Shown here piece by piece: positions 12,600 to 24,400 of a DNA stretch of 64,000 nt; within the stretch, counting starts at the first letter, position 1, and each line of letters begins with the position of its first letter. The stretch comes from Pempheris klunzingeri (Eukaryota; Chordata; Actinopteri; Acropomatiformes; Pempheridae). The notes beneath the pieces are model-generated. The model was not told the origin of the DNA, did not search any database, and saw only the letters and a program-made list of their open reading frames with translations. The translations under genes were made by a program, and so were the position numbers. The stretch covers positions 14,091,535 through 14,155,534 of the forward strand of contig NC_092015.1 of NCBI RefSeq assembly GCF_042242105.1, given 5' to 3'.

Positions 12600-15500
12600 T
12601 GAAGGGGGGTTGGAAAAGAAAGCTGGGTGCCATTTGATAGGTGAAGCAGGGAAATAGGTGTGCTTATGTAACGTGGGGTGCCCTGACACTAAGGAAGTGA
12701 CACTTAGCCTGAGGAGCTTTCCAAGTCCTTTTTCACTGGTTTCTGACTCTTCTGTGGCAGCCTGGTGAGGCTAAGGGAATACCACTGATTCTGAAGGGAT
12801 AATATGGCAGCAAATTCAGAAACAAACAGTGACACAGAGGTATGTGCATGTTGATTTCCTTCTTGCTGACCCTGAAGTGTATGTCTCTCTGTGTGTGTTT
12901 TTTTTTTTTCCTCCCCAACTGTCAACAACAGCTAGTTGTCTGTAGCTGCAGGTTTTCCCCCATGCATATACAATAAACCTGAATCAGAGCATAGATCTGC
13001 ACAGGCTGGACCGTTCACATGAATGCATGTGACCAGGCTACGTGCTCAAACATGATTTTGCACAAATAATGATAATTTTCTGCTAGTATATCTGTTTTGC
13101 ACGTGACTGCAGTGGAGTTGATCAGTCTCTGAGCTCCTCCCTGCTGCCCATCTCTAAGAGTTAGAACATACATGTATTGATCAGGTGTTAAAGCTTAATA
13201 CATTGAGAGTGTGGTGAGTATTTAGCCTCTGATGGTGGAAGACATTGTGGCTTAGTTGCTCCTTAAGGGTTCCTTTGACTTAAGCTAAATACACTGGTAA
13301 AGCACAGAGAAACTGTCTTAATTGTGTGCAGTCTGTTGTGCTGAATCTGTGGAGTTTTGGTCACGTGGAAACCTGCATCAGCTCTATGGCTGTGGGAGTG
13401 TGTGGTGAGGGGGGACTATTTCTGTCTCTCCCTCTCTCTGTACTGAGCCAGCTTCACACAGAGCCCTGCTATAACTATCCAAACAACCACAGCATTCACA
13501 CAGAGCGCACATGGCTCGCTCCACCACCTGCTACTGGCCTCGCCACAAGGGCAAACCTCACTGGTATTCAGTCTGTGCATTCCACAACATTCACTAAAGA
13601 GGAATAAACATGGAGCGTTGTTTCAGAGCCTTTGAATAGCCACTTTTATATTCATGCTTTTTCTTTCAAACAGCCTAAAATTCAAGAGGAGCTTAAGATC
13701 ATGGTGTATATAAATTGGTAACATCTCCCACACTCCACCAGTGTACAGTTAAGTAAGCATTCCTGCCAACAGGAGCGAATCCTGCCAAGCAAAAATGATT
13801 TAGCACTCACCGAATAACAGCACAGTAATTATTTTAGCTGGATTATAAACGAGTCTGTCGACTGCATTTCCTCCCGAGCTGAAACCTGCTTTCATCATAG
13901 CTGGTCAATAACAACATGCCGTATAGTTTCTTTATGACTTCTGGCAGCGTCCGATTGCATTTCCCATGTCATACAGGGAGAATTTGAAGTGGGCTTTTCT
14001 CCTGAGGGCCGCGTTTCATGAAACAAATCATCATCCATCAGCACTGCGGCAGCCAAAGTCACTACCACGATCCAACAGTAACACACCACCATAGTCAACC
14101 ACACAACTTGTTTATGTTGAACTGGGTTTCATGTCCTTCAATTGTTTCTCGTGGACTACATGGGCTCGCCATAAGGGTTTCAGTCCCATTGTAAAGCATG
14201 TCCCACATCTCTCTGAGATACTTCAGAGGTTACTTGTCGTACAATGAGCCCGTTGATAAGCTTTGACCAAAAAGAGTATCGTTTGTTTCTGGAGAAGTGC
14301 AGCAACCTGCCATTTGCCCCTCAGACTGCTTATTAAATTTCATTAGAAATGATGGGATCCCACAGTCTGTATATGCAATAAACTGCTCTGCGGTCAAAAT
14401 TGTTGCTTTAGTCCCACAACAGGACATTCCAGGCCAGCATCTCCTCTAGAGGGGAGATCTTAGATAGGGCAAGTTCAGCATGTGAGTCTTTTTAAGAGGC
14501 ATCATTTCATGGAGTACAGGAAATGCTAAAGAAACAGCTGCTGACAAACTGAGATATGCTTTAATGTTCCTGTCCACATACCTTTGCTTAATTTCCCCGC
14601 TCTCATTTATTTGTGAATGAATTTGTTATTTTCTAAGTAATGAGAGGAAGTCTTTAAAGCTAAGTGGTCTTGAGTTGTCCCACTGCACATGAAGACCTAT
14701 TTATCACACAGCCTGTATGCTTTCAGCTTGTCTGAGTCATGGTCGTGGTTTCACCTGGTCTGCTGCTTATTTATTGTGTTTCATCTCTGACAAACCCTGC
14801 GTGGCATCACTAATCATAAAGGTTGCTCATTAGGCACGATGGACCCAACCCTCAGGAGGAACTGAAATGTCAGTTTGGCCAGTTATGGAAATTGTAATTG
14901 GTTCAGGTCTCAGCTGTGACTCGATCCAGAGGGAGACAGACTGTGTGGTAGCCTAATGAAAATGTGTGAAATTGATGTCAGAGCCCATTTTTAATCTTGC
15001 TATAGAAGACTGTTTTCACATCATGTAATTAATGTCACAGAATAAGGATGAAGGGACATTTCTGTTAATCTGACACAACGTTAGGCCTCAGTTTTTAGTT
15101 GTTAAAGACTTATTTGTTGCTTCTCTTTTCCAAAGTTTCAATCATCTGTTTTTTTTAATAGGTGGGTCCAATCCAATGCATGGTATGGTTTCTCTGTGTT
15201 CACCAGAGCTTCATTGATGTTTGCATTGCCCGTCAATCATAATCAGATGTTTCACAAGTATATTGATTTATCTGCTTTGCACACAATAGCCACACTTGTT
15301 GGCTGTGGTCAGACAGCAGGCTTAAACAGGTTTACTCATAGGAGAAACCTTACTGTACTCATACTACTTACTACCATTACCGCTAGTTTTGATTATATTA
15401 GCACAGTCTACCATTTGTCTCATGTGGTGTTAGTTTATGGGCCATTTGTGGAAGAGTTGTCAATTTACAGCAGATGATCCAGCGCAGTCAGACTCCCACC

Positions 15501-16440
15501 TGGATTACGGTGGATCTGTGGAAAACGGGAATTCAGTGAATGACGCAAAAGTAGCAATTCAGTAGTATTAAATTCCAGCAAAGGATCAAGTGCTACTGCT
15601 TCTGTGTGACAGGAGAAACTCAGATGGCTTAATAAAGTTCGGATCAGGAGTAGTGGAAATGTTTACATGTGGAAAAAGCGCACATGAATAAACCTGATCA
15701 AATCTCTCTTCTCGGTTGAACTTAAAGATTAATTAAGTGTAATAACTCCTTTTTCCTGAGGAGGAGGGAATACAAACGTCAAACCTTTTTCCTACTTCAC
15801 ATGTGCTGTGTGCCAGGAGCACCAAGTGGCTCTGATTGGACGGTCTGTCCCGTTGGAAAGCATGATGTCATTGATAAAAATGACTGTCTGTAACAAAGTC
15901 TTTTGTTCTTGAGCTGTGTTCATCTCTTTCCATTATATATTCTTTCTGTTTTTTCTTCCAGCTGACTGCCATAAAATCAAATACGTCGTCCCTTTTACTA
16001 TGAAATTCCTTCCCTTCTCGAACACCTTACATATTTTTTAGCTCTGACTGGACTGAAGTCCTGGCAGGTTTAGTGGGAGAGGAAAAAGTTGCACCATGTG
16101 CCAGTTTGGACTTGGTGCTAGTTTTCTATACAAAGCTGCTCCAGAGTGCTTAGAGGACAGTGAGTCTATTACCTGCCTCATCACTTAGACTTCAAGACAG
16201 TGTAACCAGATAGTGTGTGTGTGTGTGTGTGTGTGTGGCTAGGAGAAGAAAGTAGTTCAAAGAGTCGGCCCAGCATTCAGGAATGGCTCTGGAGGAAAGT
16301 GCTTAAACTTAATATAAAGTAAAGACACAATCCTACAGAAGCTAACATACATGGAGTTTAGAACATGCACATTGAATCTGGTAAGCATTTATCCTGAGTG
16401 TGTGAGAGGTTTTATCCCAGACATTTTGTCATCAGGCTGG
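12600..16440. other. non-coding tract upstream of septin4
   Basis: No gene recognised on either strand. It holds a (GT)n array at 16213-16238 and short low-complexity runs. The open frames are isolated and AT-rich, with no domain similarity I can name. Confidence 0.5.
16213..16238. repeat. (GT)n microsatellite
   Basis: About 13 uninterrupted GT units. Confidence 0.97.
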
Positions 16441-16479
16441 TGTTTGTCTGTCTGTAGAGTCGGATTACATCTCGGAGAA

Positions 16480-16640
16480 ACTTGCTCCATAAATTTGCAT
16501 ACGAATGAGTAAATCTCCTTAATGCTTAATGTGGTACACTGGCATATGAATAGTTAATGATGAATTCATCTATTTAGTTTAATTAGTGAACTCATTAGCA
16601 TAGCAAGTTATGTTTAATATATAATTTGATCATAAAGAGG
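16480..16640. promoter_or_regulatory. candidate enhancer-like AT-rich element with octamer and TAAT motifs
   Basis: Contains ATTTGCAT (POU/octamer) at 16493-16500, TAATTA at 16580-16585, a TTAATG motif, 'cattagcat', and several 'atgaat' words within 150 bp, about 400 bp upstream of the TATA-promoter candidate. The density of homeodomain-type cores suggests a conserved non-coding element, but motif density alone is weak evidence. Confidence 0.25.
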
Positions 16641-16973
16641 CGTTAAGCAGCTAAAGTGGCTTGTCTTACAACGTGGTGGACGCACAGGTTGCAGTCAGTA
16701 TGCAGGTTTGTTAAAACTCTGCCTTTGGTTCTTCCTTTGTTGGAGTGACCTATTAATATTTAAGTATGTCTGACTAATGTCAGATGGAGAGTCGTAGATG
16801 TGAAAAGTGTTAATTGTTTCACTGCAGCAGAGTGGGTTGGTCATTAGAGCGTGCGCTGGCCTGCGTGGCCTGTTAATGTGACGTGTGGCTCGTCAATGCT
16901 GCTGATCAGGTCCCCCCGGGCGCTGAGCGGCTCGATGGGGCTGAAGGGCGCAGTGTCCTCTGGGACAGAGGCG

Positions 16974-17092
16974 TATAAATGCTGGAGCCTCTGGTCTCTC
17001 TGCTTCCTGCCGCTTGCTGGAGTTGGCATGACGAGCAGCGCACGCAAGAGGCAAGAAGAAGAGGCTCCACTCACTGGCAAAAGGTACCACAG
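16974..17092 (+). promoter_or_regulatory. septin4: candidate TATA promoter and first (leader) exon for septin4
   Basis: TATAAAT at 16974-16980 sits in a GC-rich patch. About 30 bp downstream is a pyrimidine-rich start region (gtctctctgcttcctg), then an ATG at 17028 with frame MTSSARKRQEEEAPLTGK, then donors AAAAG|gtacca (17084) and CACAG|gtgagg (17093, strong). The next + strand exon signals are those of septin4 1.2 kb away. The frame does not join septin4 in phase with any acceptor I can see, so this would act as a leader with an upstream ORF, not as a coding N-terminus. Confidence 0.4.
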
Positions 17093-18312
17093 GTGAGGCA
17101 CTGCGGGAGGAGGAGGTGAGGCTGTCTGTGCAGACGGAGGGTGGGGGTGTGAGTTTGAGATGCAACGTTTATGATCTACTTTTCTAAAGGGAAGACATGG
17201 TTCGTGTTTTTACTGTTTCTGTACACGCTGCAGTTGTGATTTTAGCAAGAGGTTACATCTGAACAAAAATTAGGAAAACAAATGACAAACTTGTCTGCAT
17301 TTCTGCTCCAAAGTTGTCAAAGGTTTGAAATCGAACATCTATTCTATGTAGGTCGCACGATCCACCATGTTGGACATTGATCTCTGTGCTTTGGTTGTAG
17401 CACAGGAAAGCAGGTCACCTAAACTGTGAAACTATCAATTTCTTTTCTGCCCTAAAGCTCCAGATCCCAGCATAGTTAAATCTGCAGGCCATGATTGGAG
17501 GACATTAACCATGTAGGGATTACATGAGAGGGTTTTTTAACTCTGGAGCAGTGAGGAAGGAAATGAAATCTAAAATTGATTAAAAAAAAAAAAATAATTA
17601 AAAAAAATCTGTAAAACTAGCATCAGATTTGAAGTACTTTGCAATCGGGATATTATCATGTAAGGGAATAAAACAAATCCAGAGCGGCTCTAAACGTGAG
17701 TGAAATCTTTGGGCAGAAGCACGTCTCAGTTTAATTTTGGTGCTTGAATCTTCATCAAACTTTTCATGACTCTGCATTATGTAACTGCGACTGACACAGA
17801 TAATCTCATCTGCAGGAACTGACATTGGTGCATTTTTGGCAGTGCCTGAAACACTGAATAGGGCGATATCAGAGGAACTAATAACATTAGGCAGCGCTGT
17901 AGTGGCAGGAGGCCAGACAGGACCAACATCATATTGGAAGACTGGAAACAACTGCTCTCAAAATGCCATTTTGCATCACTCAATCATCTCTCCGGTGAAT
18001 CAACCAAACAGTTAGCTTATCTGCTCTGCATTCATACCATTTCCTGTGGTAAATGGTATGCGGTTGTTTCATACGTCGTTTCTTTGGCATTATTTAATTT
18101 TTCTTTCATCTTCCTTTTTGTCATCTGTCTTTTCCGAACACATTCACTCCTCTTGTCGCACCACTTCCGGCTCTTGAACCACATCCAACTCATTTCCCCT
18201 TGGCGGTCCTGTTCCTTTATCCCCTGACTCCCCCTTCCTCCTCCTCCTCCTCCTCATCATGCGTGCTCCCTTCCGGTTGGAGATTGCAGAGTGCACTGTA
18301 GCCCCAGTTGCA

Positions 18313-18408
18313 ATGGCGGACAGTGACCATGAGGCTCACTCTTCATCAGACGAGCATGACTCCTGCCCTGCCTCCCCTAATCACAGCAGGGACCATGATG
18401 CTGAACAG
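18313..18408 (+). CDS. septin4: septin4 coding exon 1 (N-terminus)
   Basis: Encodes [17 protein letters not shown] and onward, an acidic Ser-rich start, ending in phase 0 at CTGAACAG|gtaccg. An in-frame ATG at 18259 would add 18 residues (MRAPFRLEIAECTVAPVA). The pyrimidine-rich run at 18222-18256, followed by ttgcag at 18284-18289, could be a 3' splice site. In that case the exon begins at 18290 and the upstream ATG is intronic. Confidence 0.75.
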
Positions 18409-21400
18409 GTACCGGTGACACCCCCAAAACCTCCTGAACTCCACTTCTAGTGTCAAGTCTTTTATTGGTTTGGCTCCAGCAGACCTACTGACCGGTTAAC
18501 AGACAAAATCATGATTCATCTCTCGGCCAAACTCTCAACATCTCAACATAACTTCACCTGTCGAGCCTAAACACAAAGCCGTATATCTGTATATTGAACT
18601 CAGGCCAAAAGTCGTATCTTGTAGCTAGTCTGTGAAACTGAGAGCGCTGTGGTAACTCAATATGCTCTGCAGCCTACACAGGAGAAGCTAGACTAGGTTA
18701 TTTTTTTATTTTAGCTTTGCAACAGCTCAGTGTGTATCACCCCTGGAAATCAAGAATGAAGAATTATCTGTAAGTGCCTGAAATAGCCCTTGTACTGTAA
18801 TCACAAAGGAGGCCTTTCCGTCTCATAATGATGCTGCACATTTTCAGCATTTGCAAGTGTTCAGGAGATTTATAATCCATGATGTAAGAAAAACTGATGG
18901 CAGATTACTCTCTGGCATAAATTTGATTGTGCATCCCTTGAAGCAAAGTATTACAGTTTCGTAGTAATTACATAACGCACAAATCCACTGAGATAGGTGC
19001 CCGGTGTTATTGTTCACCTCTATCATAATCCATCCACAGTAATGATGATAGAAAACGTTGGTCAGTGTTTATTGACAACAGCAGTTTTAAGACAATCAAA
19101 GTCTGACTTTCAAATTTTTCCAGTTTTCCTCTTGTTTGATTTCTGTAATAGATTTTCAACATTGTAAATTGGATCTCAGTAGGATACGTCACATCTCCTC
19201 GTCACGCTGTCTCTGACTCCTCTGTAAAATTTAAAGCCATTATTATTCTTCCGTTACCATAAAATATTACGACCATTTCTAAAAGTGTGAATTTTCCACC
19301 CTCTGGATCTCTGTCCCTTCTCTTTCTACACCGACACTTGACCTTTACTCTACCTTTCTCTGCCTCCGCCCTCTATTGCTTTCCACCTGCTCCTCTGTAA
19401 CCCCGTCAACGGTGGCGTCTCTCCAGCACTCAAGCCGCTCAGACGACTCAGAGGTGGAGAACATTATGCAAGACCCTCACCACCAAGGAGGGCACGACCA
19501 CCACCACCACCATGACCACAAGCACCACCACCATCATGGCCACGAGCCTCATGATGCAGACGGGGAAGCTGAGGGCAACGGACGCCCCCTCACCCCGTCA
19601 TATCTGCGCCCACCTGTGGCGGGCAGGGCGCAGTCGGATTCAGGGTCAGACCACACTTTACCACAGAGCAGGAGTGTGGAGTTTGACTTGTCGTGCCCCG
19701 TCAGCCCCACCCGGCCCAAGAGCCCCTGGGGTCGATTTGACCCGTACGACAATCACGAGGTAACACAAGGAGGTCCAGTCAGGGACCCAGAGAGGAGAAA
19801 CGAGATCTGAGTGATTTAGTTCTGCTTTCAGGGCGATGATGTTTGTGTGCTGTAATGTGTTCATGTGAGGATGTGACAGTTTGTGACAGACTGTGTAAAA
19901 GTCTAAATTAATATCGATATGCTGGCTCATGCGATGCTTTTTTCTCCTGGTGGAACAAGTTGTGATTGGGCTCTCTGTCGATAGTGCTGTGTTGTTGTTG
20001 ACTTTATTTCAGTGTCAAATGCTATATGGTAATGTGTGCTTTCCTGATGTATTATGTGTTCTTTGTGTGTATTTTCAGGACCAGGACAAAGAATATGTGG
20101 GTTTTGCAACGCTGCCAAACCAGGTGCACCGTAAGTCAGTCAAGAAGGGATTTGACTTCACGCTCATGGTGGCAGGTGAATCCTAATTGCCGCATTAGTG
20201 GACATTTGATCTTAAACCCACCTTTTACTTTGAAGAGAATACTTATCACCAAGTCTCAAACCTCGCTCGTTTGTTCTTTGAAGGGGAATCCGGCCTGGGA
20301 AAGTCCACCCTGGTCAACAGCCTCTTTCTCACCGATCTTTACAAAGATAGGAAGCTGCTCAACGCTGAAGGTGAGGATTTTTTTTCTGTTTAGGTTGATA
20401 AATATTTGTGCAGCAATGTGGCATGGCTAATATTAAAGCCAGTGGTCTGTTTGTGCCCTTAGAGCGAATCACACAAACAGTAGAAATCACCAAACACACA
20501 GTGGATATAGAAGAGAAAGGTGTCAAACTGAAGCTCACCATCGTGGACACCCCTGGGTTTGGGGATGCTGTAAACAACACTGAATGGTATGTGCCAAAAA
20601 TCTGTGATGACTTAAAGAACCTGAATCCTGAGTACAGCTGCATCGCCTCATTTTAGCTCTGCTGTTTAAAAAGTCATGTGCGGTAGTTCTGCATTGCCTC
20701 AGAGACTGAGCGTCCCTCTGTGCTTCTGCTCCAGCTGGAAGTCGGTGGCTGACTACATCGACCAGCAGTTTGAGCAATACTTCAGGGACGAGAGTGGCCT
20801 CAACCGCAAGAACATCCAGGACAACCGCGTTCACTGCTGCCTCTATTTCATCTCACCCTTTGGTCATGGGTAAGACAAAGCTGCAGTGCTCTCCGATGGA
20901 TCAGTTAGCCATTATTATTGCTCTTAATAATGGCTTTTATTGCCCTTTCTACCACAGTATGTTATATCTGTGCTGGTGTTTGTATCTAATCAGAGACCAC
21001 CTTCACTTTCCCTATATTACATAGTATCTTGCAGCATTTTGCAAGCTCATGCCCAGCTTTTTATCCTGCACACACAGCCACCTGAGTAATTGAGCTTTAT
21101 CATAAATACCAAGTGCACCGCTGTTCACTTGTGGTGCATTCAGACCCATAAATTGTTAATGCGGTTAAAGCAGCTCTCAGCAGCCTTCAGGTGAACTTAG
21201 ATCTGCTGCAGTCCTTTTACTCTGATCAATTGTCGGCGCTGAGTGCTGATGTGGTACTTTTTCGCCGCCTTTGTGCACATGCATCGTTCCACACCACCGT
21301 GCTCATCAAAGAACAAACATACCATAAAGCCAAAGTAATGCTGCAGTGCATTTGTAAAGTCATAGTGATGGAGAAACTGCTCCCTCTGTTGATGAGCTTC

Positions 21401-24400
21401 AGTCGTTACGCATCAGACACCAAAGAGGTCGCTTAGAAAGCAAACACCTGCCACCACCGACTGACCAGAGACATGATCTAATGTCTTCAATTTAATGTCA
21501 GCCTTGACCCTCTTCAGATAAGCCACTTGTAATAGTGATTCGCAGACGTTACTTTGATGCTGTTGTGTCTCATTCTGCTTGGTGTGCATGTATGTTTCAT
21601 ATCTCTTCCAGCCTCCGGCCTTTAGATGTGGAATTTATGAAAGCTCTGCATGAGAAGGTCAACATTGTCCCCATCTTGGCCAAAGCAGACACGCTCACCC
21701 CGACTGAGGTCAAGAAAAAGAAAATCAAGGCAAGGCGGATCTCACTCAGTAACCTGTTGATCTGTACACGTTCTTCATCCCATGAATGAAACTGTAATTA
21801 CACAGCAGAGATTCACTGAGCTAATTTGCCAGTTTCTTGGTGAACAGAAGTGATCAGATTATTGATGTGTTTACAGTCCAAACACGTGTTTCACCCGTTT
21901 GTCCACTTCCCTGTAGATTCGAGAGGAGATTGAGCAGTACGGTATCAAGATATACCAGTTCCCCGACTGTGACTCTGACGAAGATGAGGAATTTAAGCAG
22001 CAGGATCTTGAACTGAAGGTGAGAGGCAGAGCTTCCACGTGTCTTCCTATCTCCTTTGCATCTAAACTGTTTTGGGGAAATAGGCAGAATCTGAAAACTG
22101 AATGCTTGCATGGATCATTCAATAAACAAGAGTACACATCACACTAATGGCAAATCCATTGTTATACATTTTGCAGGATTTTAATATTTAGACACAAAAA
22201 CTCTTTTGCTGTGCCAATCACATCAACAAAGATTATCCAGTTAACAGAGTGAAGTGAAGTTAAGTTGAATACACAGACCTTATAATGCATGACCTTGGCT
22301 GTCAGACAACCACTGATGACGCGGTCTTGATGACTCAGCCGCTCTTTGCTCTTCTGGCATCTCAAGCAAGAATCCAGTCAGAGTGCCTCTACATCTCTGT
22401 TTGTCTGCCTCTGTCCTGGAGTGGCCTCTGATAAGAGCGCTGTGTTAACTGAAGCGGAGAAAAGAAAAATGGGAATAAAAGATGGAGCAATTTAAATAAT
22501 GAATGGGAAGGGTTAAAAATGAAGGGAGCTACAAAAGCATGGAGTATAGTTTCAAAAGAGGGTAAACAGAAGAGAAAGGAAAGAGGTAAAGGAGAGGAAA
22601 GGTAAAGACATGACGAATACGTCTGCACTGCACCACAGCCAACTCATCTACACCCTCCGATGTTTTAATTTTATGATCCTTTCTGTTCCCCCTAAAAGGA
22701 AAGCATTCCCTTTGCAGTGATTGGCAGCAACACAGTGGTGGAGGCCAAAGGGAAGAGGGTGCGAGGCCGTCTGTACCCCTGGGGCATCGTGGAGGGTAGG
22801 TCCATCCTCCTGGTCCATCACAAGTTAAAGTGACTTTATGGAAACTGAATGTTAAAAACAGGAAAAAGTGAGAATGACAGCTCTCATGCTGCTTTATCCT
22901 TTCTATGTGTTTATCCATAGTTGCCTGCATGAATCAGTATGAACAGTTTTTGAAGAATGTTCAGTATATTGTTGAAACTGATGCTCACGCTGTGGCCCGC
23001 AGTGGAGAACTCGGCACACTGTGATTTCGTGAAGCTGAGGAACATGCTCGTCCGCACGCACATGCAGGACCTGAAGGACGTGACCCGGGAGACTCACTAC
23101 GAGAACTACAGAGCCCACTGCATCCAGAGCATGACCCGCATGGTGGTGAAGGAGCGCAACCGCAAGTATGCAGCAGATCTGTACATACGGCAGCGAAGTG
23201 GGGCAGAAATATTGAAACATTTACATATCAAGAGAAATAACGGACGTGTAAAGACTGAATCAGTTTAAATCCTTAGAAGATTCATTCACTCTTTGGAATT
23301 AAGGTGTTAAAGGTGTCTACAGCATTAGGTAGACAGAGGAGAGCAGCTATTCAAAGTGCTCAGGGTGCTTTATGCTGGGCAGTTTTGAGCTTGTGATAAG
23401 CAGACTAGCAGCTCTTACCTCGGCCGTCATGCACAATGTGTTTATCTGCGACTTTAAATCTCTTTTTCCACATTCAGTGTCTTTTACAGATCCACACATT
23501 AGCCTCACTCTTTCTTTCCCAAAAACAAACTTCACATGTTAAACGCTGAACTTCTCCACAACGCGCACCTCTCTGCAGTAAACTAACGAGGGAGAGCGGC
23601 ACAGACTTCCCCATCCCCGCCGTACCCGGAGTGGCGGACAGCGAGACAGAAAAGCTCATCCGAGAGAAAGACGAGGAGGTACGGCACGCCGACCACGAGC
23701 AGGACTCACACCACCGACACGATCACGAGCACGAGTCTGAGCACAGCTCCGACCACCACGAGCACTCGGAGGCTCAGCCCGGCCCAGAGACACACTCAGA
23801 TCGCACGGCCGATGAAGCCCTCTGAGATTTTGCTCATCCATCGGCGCTCTTTGAAGCACACTCAGGTCATGTTTTCTGGGGTTGACGATGAGTAGCCTCA
23901 AAAAACATGAATTGGTGTGATTATACTTTTGAAGTCCTACTCCCCTGCCCTCACAAGTCCTTTGGACCTATGAACTGTGGGTAGAAAAAAGAGCTTGCCA
24001 CATAAGAATCATGCACTTAAGGCTTGATTCGGTTTGTTTTGTATGCGCACATACTCATAGAGCCGTAGTTACATCCAGGTAACTTCTCGTTTTGTAACAG
24101 TGGAATGAGTGAATATGTTGAATGTGTTGCTTCACACTCATGAAATTAGACCTTTACCCTGGTGGCAGCTGGAGAGAACATTTCTGGAGGCAATTGTGTG
24201 TAAAAATGTGCAGGTTTTGTCTGTTTTTTCACAACCGCAGATCAAATCTTGTCCGAACGGTTTCATAATCCCACTTTTGAAAGAGTCAGCACTGCTTTTA
24301 AGCCTGCGTTAGTGAAACCTGTTGAACACTACCAGTGAGGTGCCAACACCGAAGGCAAAGTATTAATATTGTTAGCATTCAACAATACTTTTCAGTACCT

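Noticed and set aside
19512..19763. Alternative + frame (Thr/Ile-rich) inside septin4 exon 2
   Set aside because: Out-of-frame shadow of the His-codon repeat; no splice continuity.
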